Assembly (NCBI GenBank): GCA_903851445.1
Contig: CAINOH010000024.1
Coordinates: 18,080 to 82,079, forward strand
Length of the DNA: 64,000 bases
DNA from: an uncultured Microcaldota archaeon
GTDB lineage: Archaea; Micrarchaeota; Micrarchaeia; Norongarragalinales; CAINOH01
Direction: 5' to 3'
This document shows positions 29,650 to 38,421 of the stretch, piece after piece. The notes beneath the pieces were generated by a model. It was not told the origin of the DNA. It worked only from the letters and a program-made list of their open reading frames with translations, and did not search any database. A program made the translations under genes and the position numbers. Numbering within the stretch: the stretch's first letter is position 1; each line of letters opens with the position of its first letter.

Positions 29650-30432
29650 TCATTGGTTCTTCTTTCCAAAGAGCGCGGACAGCAGGCCGGCGAGGAATCC
29701 CTTCTTCTGCGCGGGGATGGCTTCCGCCTTCTCGCCGGTTATTGCGCAGGCAAGGGCCTTGAACCCCAACCCTGCCGGAGTGCCCTGGTTGCCAATCATC
29801 AGCGGGCTCTGCTTCTCGGTTGAGCGCCGCACCTCGGGATCCTCGGGGATTACCGCAAGAACTGGCGCGCCGAGCAGCTTTTCGACTTCCGCCGGCTTGA
29901 CCTCGTCCTTGGAGCCGCGAATCCGGTTTACCACGACGCCGGTAATTTTTATCCCGAACCTGTTTGCGAACTGGCTCATCTTCAGCGCGTCAGCAAGCGA
30001 TGCCGGGTCGGGCGTGACAACCAGCACCAGCTCGCGCGAGCTCTTTATCGCCTGCTGGTTGGTCTCGTCCAGGCCTGGCGGGCAGTCAAGAATCAGGTAG
30101 TCGGCGCTCTTCTCAAGCGCCGCTATCGCGCCCGGGAACTTGGAAAAGTCAAGTTTCTTCAGCCCCTCAAGGGAAAGGCCGGACGGCACGTACTTGAGCT
30201 TTGCGGGCCCCTCGTAGACTGCGTCGGCAATCACGTTTTCGCCGGCAAGCACGTTGTGCAGGCTGATTGGCGCGCGCTCGATTCCCAGCACTATGCCGAT
30301 GTTTGCCATCGCGACGTCGGCGTCAACAAGTATGACTTTCTTTCCCATTTGCGAAAGCAGGATGGATAGGTTTACTGCAACAGTAGTCTTGCCGACACCG
30401 CCTTTTCCCGAACAGATTGCGATTGTCCTCAT
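29650..30432 (-). CDS. MinD/ParA-family ATPase
   Basis: Deviant Walker A CSGKGGVGKTTVAVNL; LILDCPPGLD. Confidence 0.9.
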   Translation of the reverse strand: MRTIAICSGKGGVGKTTVAVNLSILLSQMGKKVILVDADVAMANIGIVLGIERAPISLHNVLAGENVIADAVYEGPAKLKYVPSGLSLEGLKKLDFSKFPGAIAALEKSADYLILDCPPGLDETNQQAIKSSRELVLVVTPDPASLADALKMSQFANRFGIKITGVVVNRIRGSKDEVKPAEVEKLLGAPVLAVIPEDPEVRRSTEKQSPLMIGNQGTPAGLGFKALACAITGEKAEAIPAQKKGFLAGLLSALFGKKNQ

Positions 30433-30438
30433 AAGCAG

Positions 30439-31005
30439 CTATCCCTTCAGCAAGTTATCAATGGTCTGGTTGTCCTGCTCCGCGTCAGTATCCTGCGGAA
30501 GCGCCTCTTCTGCCTTGCCCTCGGCTTCCCACAACTTGAGCCGCTTTAGCAGCTGCTCACGCGCCTCTGGCTTTTCCGGCTCCTTTATCTGCTCCTCGTA
30601 GAAGGGCGAGAACGCGGTAACTTGGAATGCCGACATGTCGCTGTCCTTCGGCAAGAAGGCCATCATGTCATTGAACGCGGTGATGAGCTTGACCTGGTCC
30701 GCCGAAAGCTGGAACAGGTCGACAACACCCTTCGTTGCCGCTGCCGCGTTCGCGATGCGCGGGAAAGCGTCCGAGCCGAACAACAGCTTGTCGTAGCGCA
30801 GGTACTCGTAAGTGCAGGCGATTATCTTCCCCGAGTCGTAGATGAGCGTGCCCTCTTCAAGGCCGCCCACGCCCTTTACCATCAGGGCAAGGTACCCCGT
30901 GAATGCCTTGCGCGCAAGCTCCTTTAGGAGGCCCGAAAAGTCCAGGCCCGCAAGGTCGATGCCTGTCTTGACGCTCTGGCCGGGTGGAAGTATCACTATA
31001 GACAC
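30439..31005 (-). CDS. Conserved hypothetical, upstream partner of the MinD-like gene
   Basis: 188-aa ORF ending 6 nt before the MinD-like gene; resembles archaeal DUF2226-type proteins (tentative). Confidence 0.6.
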   Translation of the reverse strand: MSIVILPPGQSVKTGIDLAGLDFSGLLKELARKAFTGYLALMVKGVGGLEEGTLIYDSGKIIACTYEYLRYDKLLFGSDAFPRIANAAAATKGVVDLFQLSADQVKLITAFNDMMAFLPKDSDMSAFQVTAFSPFYEEQIKEPEKPEAREQLLKRLKLWEAEGKAEEALPQDTDAEQDNQTIDNLLKG

Positions 31006-31099
31006 CGAAACATTTCTTCGACAAAACTAAAAATCAGTTACTGCGGCCGGGCTTAATTAGTTTTGTTTTTACCCTCGCGCGGCTTTCGCCGGCACCGGG

Positions 31100-31567
31100 T
31101 CAGGCGTCCTTGGCCATCAGGACTAGGTCAGCGGAGTTCTTCAGCGCGGTTGAGAAGTCCGGCTCGGCGCCCACCACTATGGTGTCCTTGCCGTGGGCTT
31201 TTGCCTTTGAAAGCAGGGGCTTGTAGTCGGAGTCGCGCGAGACTATTGCAATCGTGTCGATGTGCTCGGAGAAGACGGATTCCATTGCCTCGGTGACCAG
31301 GGCCACGTCAACGTCGCTCGGGATGATTACTACCTCAAAGCCCTGGTTTGTAACCGCCTCGATGAGCTTGTCCGAGGCATACTGGTCCAAAAAGACCTTG
31401 GCCACCTTTACAGTCCCCTGTTTTGCAAGGAGCTTGCGTATCTTGTCCAAGTCAACCCCGAGTTCCTTCCGGAGCATGTTGGGGCCGTCCACGAAGCAGG
31501 CTATTGACTTGGGCTTCTTTCCCTGGGCCTTTATGAACGCGTTAAAAGAGTCTATGGGGCTTGCCAT
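31100..31567 (-). CDS. NYN-domain (PIN-like) protein
   Basis: ACFVDGPNMLRKE, IPSDVDVALVTEAM and IVSRDSDYKPLLSKAKAHGKDTIVVG. Confidence 0.8.
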   Translation of the reverse strand: MASPIDSFNAFIKAQGKKPKSIACFVDGPNMLRKELGVDLDKIRKLLAKQGTVKVAKVFLDQYASDKLIEAVTNQGFEVVIIPSDVDVALVTEAMESVFSEHIDTIAIVSRDSDYKPLLSKAKAHGKDTIVVGAEPDFSTALKNSADLVLMAKDA

Positions 31568-31580
31568 ACGAAACACCAGC

Positions 31581-32342
31581 CTATGGGACGGTTACTGGCT
31601 TGAAGCCAAAAAAGGATGTGACGTTCCCGTCCACCGTCCCAATGACTCTTTCCAGTTCCACGCTTTTAATCTTTGCCACGCGCTCGTAAGCCGCCCGCAC
31701 GTTGGCTGGCTCGTTGCGGCCACCCTGCCAGAGCCAGGGCGAGTCGGTCTCGCAGAAGATGCGCTCAATGGGCGTCCTCTTGATGATTTTGTCAATCGCC
31801 TTGCTTTTGAGCGTCGGGACGGATATGGCGAAATTGGTGGAAAGGGCAAGGTCTATGGCCTTGGCATTGAGGAAGCAGTGGAGCATAACACGGCATTTGT
31901 ACTCCTGCGCAACGCGTATGCACTGCTCCTCTGCATCGCGCGAGTGCACCACAACAGGAAGGTCCAGCGACTCCGAAAGCTGGAGGAATGCGCGGTAGAA
32001 CTTCTCCTGTTTTGCCCACTCTTCCTCTTTTTTGTAGTGGTGTCGGTCCAGGCCGGTCTCGCCAATGCCAACTAGCTTGGCCTTGTTTGACTCTATGAAG
32101 CGCAATTCGGCCTCCAGCGCGTCATCGGCAAGCTCGACTGCATGGTGGGGGCTGAGGCAGATTACCGCCTTGTAGTAGCCCGGGCCGTACTTTTGTGAAA
32201 ACGCGAGCACCCGCTCGTTGTCAGGGTGGTTGTTGCCGGCGTTGATTAATGCAGAGATGCCGGAGGCCTTGGCCCTAGCGATGACCTCGTCGCGGTCGGG
32301 GTCGAAGTCAGCAGTGTCAACGTGGCAGTGCGCGTCAATCAT
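31581..32342 (-). CDS. TatD-family metal-dependent hydrolase
   Basis: MIDAHCHVDTADFDPDRDEVIARA, IGETGLDRHH, VVHSRDAEEQ, FCETDSPWL. Confidence 0.87.
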   Translation of the reverse strand: MIDAHCHVDTADFDPDRDEVIARAKASGISALINAGNNHPDNERVLAFSQKYGPGYYKAVICLSPHHAVELADDALEAELRFIESNKAKLVGIGETGLDRHHYKKEEEWAKQEKFYRAFLQLSESLDLPVVVHSRDAEEQCIRVAQEYKCRVMLHCFLNAKAIDLALSTNFAISVPTLKSKAIDKIIKRTPIERIFCETDSPWLWQGGRNEPANVRAAYERVAKIKSVELERVIGTVDGNVTSFFGFKPVTVP

Positions 32343-32379
32343 AATAGCACCAACATAATCAGCAAGGGGAAGTAAAAAA

Positions 32380-32454
32380 TGGGCCCGGTCGGATTTGAAC
32401 CGACGACCACTTGATTATCAGTCAAGCGCTCCAACCAGGCTAAGCTACGAGCCC
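32380..32454 (-). tRNA. tRNA-Ile(GAT), no intron
   Basis: Acceptor GGGCTCG/CGGGCCC; anticodon arm CTTGA-CTGATAA-TCAAG; T-arm GTCGG TTCAAAT CCGAC. Confidence 0.92.
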
Positions 32455-32559
32455 ATACCATAAGCGCGGCTTTTGGCACCGCTAAAATCCGGGAAAGGAA
32501 TTTGGTGCTCCCAAATATTAAATTGGTTTAGCTTTCGGCCTTGCAGCGGACTTGGAAAG

Positions 32560-32581
32560 TATTATTCCATAAGGAATAATA
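32560..32581. promoter_or_regulatory. Inverted repeat TATTATTCC-ATAA-GGAATAATA upstream of metK
   Basis: Perfect 9-bp arms, 4-nt spacer, 73 nt before ATG 32655. Confidence 0.55.
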
Positions 32582-32654
32582 TTAAAGGATATTTATTCTA
32601 AACTGAGGGTAACCATTGTGCGACCAACGCATTCAAGGTGATTTTTTGGAACAG

Positions 32655-33812
32655 ATGAAGGGAAGGGCGCTTTTTTCGTCGGAGTCGGTCACGGAAGGCC
32701 ACCCGGACAAGATTTGCGACCAGGTCTCGGACGCGATACTTGACGACCTCCTGCGGCAGGATCCGCAAAGCAGGGTGGCAGTCGAGTGCCTCACGACAAC
32801 CGGGCTCGTGATGGTCGCAGGCGAGGTCACCACGAACGGGTACTGCGACGTGCAGGGAGTGGTGCGAAAAACGCTTTCGGACATCGGATACACCGACCCC
32901 GAATACGGGCTTGATTCCAGCGACTGCGCTGTGCTCGTCGCGATACACGAGCAGAGCAAGAACATAGCAGTGGGCGTTGACTCCTCGGGAAGCAAGGAGC
33001 AGGGCGCGGGCGACCAGGGAATGATGCTCGGGTTTGCCTGCGACGAGACCCCGGAGTTGATGCCGCTTCCAATCAGCCTCGCGCACAAGCTCACGCAAAG
33101 GCTTGCCGAGGTGAGGAAGAAGGGGATCCTCACCTGGGTGCGTCCTGACGGGAAGTCGCAGGTCACTGTTGAATACCAGGACGGCGTTCCAAAAAGGCTT
33201 GAAGCAGTTGTGATTGCAGTTCACCACAGCCCGTCGGTTGACAAGGCCAGGATAAAGAAGGACGTCTGGGAGCACGTGGTCAAGCCAGTCTGCGGGAAAT
33301 ACCTTGACGACAAGACCAATTTCTTCGTCAACGAGACGGGCATCTTCGTAAAGGGAGGGCCCGAGGCCGACACGGGCGTGACCGGAAGGAAAATCATAGT
33401 TGACACGTACGGCTCGATGGGAAGGCACGGAGGCGGCGCGTTCTCGGGAAAGGACCCGTCCAAGGTCGACCGCTCCGGCGCGTACATGGCGCGCTACGTC
33501 GCAAAGAACATTGTCGCGGCAGGGCTTGCGAGGCGCTGCGAAATCCAGGTCGCATATTCGATTGGAGTGGCTGCGCCGGTCTCGATTTACGTGGAGACTT
33601 TCGACACCGAAAAGGTCCCGCCAAAGAAAATCGCTGAAATCGTGCAGCAAGTTTTCGACTTTAGGCCGGCAAAGATAATCGAGCACCTCAAGCTAAAGCG
33701 GCCTATTTACAGGAAGACTGCTGCATACGGCCACTTCGGACGCGAGGACCCCGACTTTACCTGGGAAAAGACCGACAAGAAGGACGAGTTGCGCAAGCTC
33801 GCCGGAATCTAA
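32655..33812 (+). CDS. metK: S-adenosylmethionine synthetase, bacterial/eukaryotic-type MetK
   Basis: [70 protein letters not shown]. Confidence 0.93.
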   Translation: MKGRALFSSESVTEGHPDKICDQVSDAILDDLLRQDPQSRVAVECLTTTGLVMVAGEVTTNGYCDVQGVVRKTLSDIGYTDPEYGLDSSDCAVLVAIHEQSKNIAVGVDSSGSKEQGAGDQGMMLGFACDETPELMPLPISLAHKLTQRLAEVRKKGILTWVRPDGKSQVTVEYQDGVPKRLEAVVIAVHHSPSVDKARIKKDVWEHVVKPVCGKYLDDKTNFFVNETGIFVKGGPEADTGVTGRKIIVDTYGSMGRHGGGAFSGKDPSKVDRSGAYMARYVAKNIVAAGLARRCEIQVAYSIGVAAPVSIYVETFDTEKVPPKKIAEIVQQVFDFRPAKIIEHLKLKRPIYRKTAAYGHFGREDPDFTWEKTDKKDELRKLAGI

Positions 33813-33849
33813 TTGGAGCATTCGGCCTGACAAAACGAGTATGACGGCC

Positions 33850-34872
33850 TTACATCCACTTTGAAAGCGCGCTCTGGTTCGCGTCCTCCGGGACTTTGTA
33901 GCCGCGGCTCAGTGCAGACTGCACGCGCTCCTGCGAGAACCCGCGCTGCTCGCACATGTAGTCCATCAGTGCATCCACTTGCGGGGGAGAGAAGCGGAGC
34001 GATTCCGCAGGCGGGTCGAACACGTCCGGGTGCAGGAAGATGTTTTCGATTTCTTTCCAGCGGGGAATATCGGCTTTTGTCGCCTCGAGGATTTGCTCGA
34101 ATGAACTGTACTCACGAACCAGCTTGAGCCCCTTCTTTGCGCCAATGCCAAAAACGCCCTTGTCAAAGTCAGTGCCGCACAGGAGCGCCACCCATATCAG
34201 CTGCTGCCTGGTAATCTTCAAAGCATCAAGGTTTTCCGCAAGGAAATACCTCTCGGGAAGCACCTCGACAGTTTCGTTCTTGCGGGGAAGCTTGCGCCTG
34301 CCCGAGATTGCGAGGTTGCGGATGAGGATGTTCGCGCCGAAAATCAGCGAGTCAAAGTCCTGCGAGGCAGCAGAGTCGGTAATTCCCGCACTCGACATGT
34401 GCGCGCACTGCGCCTCGGCCTCGGTGCTTGCCTGAATCCAGGGGATGCCCATCATCCCAAGCAGCTCCTTGGACTCGGCAATCATGTGCGACTCAAGGCG
34501 CACGGATTGGGCGGAATACGTCCGCATGCCTTCCTCGTCCCCGACTTTTTCGGCCTTGCGGAACTTCTCAAGCGCATCCTGCTTGCGCTCGCTGCGCTCC
34601 ATAATCGTGTTCTCCTTTAAGAGGCTGGGCTTTCCGTCGAAAACGTAAACGGGTTTTATCCCGCGCTCAAGCAGGTTGCAGGTGCGGTAAAAGAGCCCGG
34701 AAAGATGCGAGGTGACCCTGCCCTCTGCGTCCATCAACGGCGTGCCGTCGCGCTGGCGGATCGTGGTGAGGAACTGGTAGAGCACATTGAAGGCATCCAC
34801 TGCGACGGTGCCCTTGATTTCCTCAAGCGTGCACTCGTGCTTTGTGAGTATGCCGTCGATTTTGACTCCCAA
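33850..34872 (-). CDS. fen: Flap endonuclease FEN1
   Basis: TTG start MGVKIDGIL; FDGKPSLLKENTI, EAEAQCAHM, GTDFDKGVFGIGAKKGLKLV; C-terminal PIP-like QSALSKWM. Confidence 0.9.
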   Translation of the reverse strand: MGVKIDGILTKHECTLEEIKGTVAVDAFNVLYQFLTTIRQRDGTPLMDAEGRVTSHLSGLFYRTCNLLERGIKPVYVFDGKPSLLKENTIMERSERKQDALEKFRKAEKVGDEEGMRTYSAQSVRLESHMIAESKELLGMMGIPWIQASTEAEAQCAHMSSAGITDSAASQDFDSLIFGANILIRNLAISGRRKLPRKNETVEVLPERYFLAENLDALKITRQQLIWVALLCGTDFDKGVFGIGAKKGLKLVREYSSFEQILEATKADIPRWKEIENIFLHPDVFDPPAESLRFSPPQVDALMDYMCEQRGFSQERVQSALSRGYKVPEDANQSALSKWM

Positions 34873-34957
34873 AAAAACACACCGCTTTTTGAAAACCCAA
34901 GCAAGAGGATTTAATCTGTGCAGGTTAAAATATGAATAACAGGTGCTTTCGGGGAAT

Positions 34958-35410
34958 ATGGCAGACTGTGACATTTGCGGAAGGCCAGCAACGACAAAGG
35001 CAATAATCGAGGGAGCCACGCTTTCGGTATGCGCTCGGTGCGTGCAATACGGCAGGGAACTTTCCGCGCCAGCCACGAGGCGGCCGCAGCAGTCAAGGCC
35101 GATGGTCGAGCTCGAGGTCGTCGAAGGCTACGGCAGGATTGTGCGGCAGGCGCGCGAACGCGCCGGCCTGACCCGGCAGGAGCTTGCGCGCAAATTATTC
35201 ATACTCGAGAACGTGCTCGAACGAATTGAGAACGAGCACCTGAAGCCCAACGAGGCCGTTGCAAAGAAGCTTGAGAAGGAGTTAGGCATTACACTACTGG
35301 GGCCAAGGGGCGAAGAGGACCGGCAAAAACCGCAATCATTTTCAACAGGCAGCTCAACAACAGGCAGGGGACTTACGCTGGCTGACTTGGTTGAAATAAA
35401 GAAGAAGTAA
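34958..35410 (+). CDS. MBF1-family transcription factor (Zn ribbon plus HTH)
   Basis: CDICGRPATTKAIIEGATLSVCARC and QARERAGLTRQELARKLFILENVLERIENEHLKPNEAVAKKLEKELGI. Confidence 0.87.
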   Translation: MADCDICGRPATTKAIIEGATLSVCARCVQYGRELSAPATRRPQQSRPMVELEVVEGYGRIVRQARERAGLTRQELARKLFILENVLERIENEHLKPNEAVAKKLEKELGITLLGPRGEEDRQKPQSFSTGSSTTGRGLTLADLVEIKKK

Positions 35411-35508
35411 AAAAACTAAACGGCCAAAAAAAACGCTGCGGCCCGGGCCTTTGAAAAACTAAAGGGCTAAATTGCCGCGCTTGCCAACAATTCAAGGCAG
35501 TGACAATC

Positions 35509-36897
35509 ATGAAGCATAAGACCATTCTTTCAGCCATAATATACCTTGCCGACGCGGAGCTGTTCTTTGCACTGGTATTCTCAAGCTTTCCCGACCTGTG
35601 GAAGGTCGTGCTTGCCATCGCCACAATCGCATTCGGCGGGTGGCTCCTGGCAAGAGTCAATGGCTGGAAGACGTACTTCGGGATCAACATCATAAAGGGC
35701 GGCTGGGGCCTTTTGGCAATGAAAAGATTCGCATCCAAGCACCCCAACCTTGCGCGGTTCGTTGCAGACGTTGGAGCAGGCATTGGCTACGGCATGATTT
35801 ACTCCTGGATTACTTTCGGGAAAAAACACGAGAGGAAAAAACTGGCGGTGATGCTCTTCCTTTCACTGGCGTTCTCGCTCCTGCTCGCAGCAGGCTCGGC
35901 ATCCAACCAGACCGTCCTTCTTGCAATACTCGGCTGCGGAATCATCGGCGGCCTTGCATTGCAGTCGCTTGCCACGCTCGTAATCAGCGCGATAAACATA
36001 CTCACCATCCCCAACGCGCCTGCTGGCGCCCAGCTCCTCATCGTCGGAGTCACAGTGCCGTGGGAGTGGGTATTCGGCCTCGTCATCGCGGCAACCATAC
36101 ACGAGTTCGCCCACGGGGTGCTCTGCAAGGTCGAAAAACTGCGCGTGCTCGGCTCGGGCACCATACTGTGGGGCTTCCTGCCCCTTGGCGCATTCGTCGA
36201 GCCCGACGAGGAGAGGTTCAAGCACATCCCGCTCAGGAAAAAGAGGCGCATCCTCGCGGCCGGGCCTTCGGCGAACCTCCTTGCGTTCATCGTCTTCACA
36301 ATAATCTCAATCGGATTTGCCGCTGTCGCGGGCCCGGTATATTCGGAAATGTCAGCGGTGAAGGTCATCTCAGTCAACGCAACAGCATACCCCGGCTCGA
36401 GCCAGCTAGCCGCTGGCGACATAATCACGTCAGTTGATGGCGAACGAGTTGTCGGAATAACCGGGCTTTCAAGCGCGATTTCGGACAAGAAGCAGGGTGA
36501 TGCCCTGACACTATCCACGCAGAACGGCGACAAGACGGTCACCATTGGCGACCAAAACAAGCTCGGCATCTCGGTACTGCCCGCTGCTACGGCAGGCAAC
36601 GAGGTCATTTTCGGAATCCTCGGGTTTATCATGACAGTCCTTGCCTCAACCGCCTACATCAACGTGGCAATCGGAGCAATCAACCTCGTCCCGCTGTTCA
36701 TCACGGACGGCGCCCGCATCGTTTCCGAAGAGCTCAACGACGCGTTCGGCCGGCGGCTCGGAAAGAGGAAGGGGCTGCCCGTTGCAGCAAAACTGTCGTT
36801 TTATGCCAGCGCCGCAGCGCTCCTCCTGATAGCAGTCAACCTGGCGCTGCCAACCGGCCTGCGGATGCTGGATGCGGCTCTCCGGATGCTGGCCTGA
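35509..36897 (+). CDS. Site-2 protease family membrane metalloprotease with PDZ domain (M50)
   Basis: TIHEFAHGVLC (HExxH), PDZ-like LAAGDIITSVDGERV, NLVPLFITDGARI. Confidence 0.87.
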   Translation: MKHKTILSAIIYLADAELFFALVFSSFPDLWKVVLAIATIAFGGWLLARVNGWKTYFGINIIKGGWGLLAMKRFASKHPNLARFVADVGAGIGYGMIYSWITFGKKHERKKLAVMLFLSLAFSLLLAAGSASNQTVLLAILGCGIIGGLALQSLATLVISAINILTIPNAPAGAQLLIVGVTVPWEWVFGLVIAATIHEFAHGVLCKVEKLRVLGSGTILWGFLPLGAFVEPDEERFKHIPLRKKRRILAAGPSANLLAFIVFTIISIGFAAVAGPVYSEMSAVKVISVNATAYPGSSQLAAGDIITSVDGERVVGITGLSSAISDKKQGDALTLSTQNGDKTVTIGDQNKLGISVLPAATAGNEVIFGILGFIMTVLASTAYINVAIGAINLVPLFITDGARIVSEELNDAFGRRLGKRKGLPVAAKLSFYASAAALLLIAVNLALPTGLRMLDAALRMLA

Positions 36898-36954
36898 CCG
36901 GGTTTTTAATCCCATGGCGAGTAATTAGTATCTGGTTTTTTGGAGGTATGCACT

Positions 36955-37308
36955 ATGAACGAAACAACCCCCCAGTCAGAAGACGTGATTATTTCCGGCT
37001 TTAACAACGAGGAGAAGGTATTTTCAGAGTCCGTTCGCGAGGAATGCAACGCGTTCCTTTCCAAGCTCCGCCGGGAGACCGGGGTGCGCTCGCTTGAGCT
37101 GCGCATGAAGTATTCCCAGCACGGGAAAAGCCGGCTCTTTGACGTGCGGGTGACCGCACGGCTTTCTGACCGGCAGGGCGACCTGCACGCGCAGGCCTCT
37201 GCACGCGAACTGAACCTCGCAATCAGGCGCGCGTTCTCCGAGATTGCAGCCCAGGCATCGAAGACCGCAAGCTACAAGGCGGGAATACGCTCGAAGGAAA
37301 GAAGGTGA
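36955..37308 (+). CDS. Hypothetical; weak resemblance to HPF/RaiA ribosome-associated proteins
   Basis: SLELRMKYSQHGKSRLFDVRVTARLSDRQGDLHAQASARELNLAIRRAFSEIAAQ. Confidence 0.5.
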   Translation: MNETTPQSEDVIISGFNNEEKVFSESVREECNAFLSKLRRETGVRSLELRMKYSQHGKSRLFDVRVTARLSDRQGDLHAQASARELNLAIRRAFSEIAAQASKTASYKAGIRSKERR

Positions 37309-37317
37309 AGGGAGATT

Positions 37318-37677
37318 ATGACGAACAAGGGCCAGCTTTTCGGGATAACACTATTGCTTTTGGGCGTGGCGTGCCTTGCGGCGCTGGTTTTCCAGCTCAA
37401 CAGCTACATAACGTACAACAGCACTGCGGGAATAATGAAGGCCGAGTCGCTGAACACGCTCGCCGAGCTCAAGAACGACCCGACCCAGCTGGCAGCCTAC
37501 GGGATCAACGCAACCGACCTTGAGCAGTATGGCCCCCAGCTTTCAAGCTACATCGACAAGAACGTCCAGGCAGTATACCTGCAGGCCAACGCGCTCGTCC
37601 TGCCGATGATCCTTGACGCGCTATTCGGGATTGGCCTGTGCTACTTTGGGATCCAAAAGGCAGCACAACATTCATAA
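37318..37677 (+). CDS. Hypothetical membrane protein with two TM helices
   Basis: N- and C-terminal hydrophobic segments, extracytoplasmic middle. Confidence 0.6.
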   Translation: MTNKGQLFGITLLLLGVACLAALVFQLNSYITYNSTAGIMKAESLNTLAELKNDPTQLAAYGINATDLEQYGPQLSSYIDKNVQAVYLQANALVLPMILDALFGIGLCYFGIQKAAQHS

Positions 37678-37714
37678 AGAAAAAAACATACCACGGTATC
37701 GGGGTAAGGATAGT

Positions 37715-38335
37715 TTGGCTCAACGGGAACTAGTCTTCACATTGCTGGCCATGATGGCAGTCGCGGGTTTTGCACAGGCAGAATGTACAAGCGCAGCGCC
37801 GACGGGCGGTAATGTCATTTACCTGACAGTCGACCCCGCAAGCCTTGCAGGCCAGATTACAATACAAATCTACCTTGTAACGGGGGGCGGCACGCAATGC
37901 ACCATGACCGCGGAAGTGGCACAGCAGGCCCGCGGGTTCTCATTGACTGCATCGCCTGCTGAGACAACATTATCTGGCAATTCCTATTCCGGAAATAATT
38001 ACGTTCAATTCCCACTCACCATCACAGCAACGGCCTCGGCGGCTTCTGCAGCCCCGGAGACGGTCAACATACGGCTCCTGGACAAGGACACGGGCGCGGT
38101 GCTTGCAACGGTGCCCGTCCTGCTCAGCATTTCAGGAACCGGCTCGCCAAGCGCAAAGCCGCACACCTGCACCAAGGAGAACACCACAGAATGCACCGCA
38201 ACGGAGCTTCTCGCGCTCCAGATGGGGCAGAGCGTCATTGAGCAAAACGAGTCGGACATCTACCTGCTTGTTGGCATAATCGCATCTTTTGCGCTGATTA
38301 TTTTCATCTTCTTTGTAGTCATCCCGCGAAAGTAG
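37715..38335 (+). CDS. Secreted protein with C-terminal membrane anchor
   Basis: TTG start, signal peptide LVFTLLAMMAVAGFAQA, C-terminal TM IASFALIIFIFFVVIPRK. Confidence 0.6.
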   Translation: MAQRELVFTLLAMMAVAGFAQAECTSAAPTGGNVIYLTVDPASLAGQITIQIYLVTGGGTQCTMTAEVAQQARGFSLTASPAETTLSGNSYSGNNYVQFPLTITATASAASAAPETVNIRLLDKDTGAVLATVPVLLSISGTGSPSAKPHTCTKENTTECTATELLALQMGQSVIEQNESDIYLLVGIIASFALIIFIFFVVIPRK

Positions 38336-38421
38336 CCCCCTTGCAGGAAAGTGGCCTTTGCGCAAAGCCAATTAATTGCACTGCGACCACAACACTATCA
38401 CAAAAGGTGTGCGGCAACCCC

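Noticed and set aside
32598-33686. 362-aa minus-strand ORF opposite metK
   Set aside because: Shadow ORF; metK on the plus strand is unambiguous.
35799-36632. 277-aa minus-strand and overlapping plus-frame ORFs in the site-2 protease gene
   Set aside because: Alternative-frame shadows caused by GC-rich codon usage; low-complexity translations.
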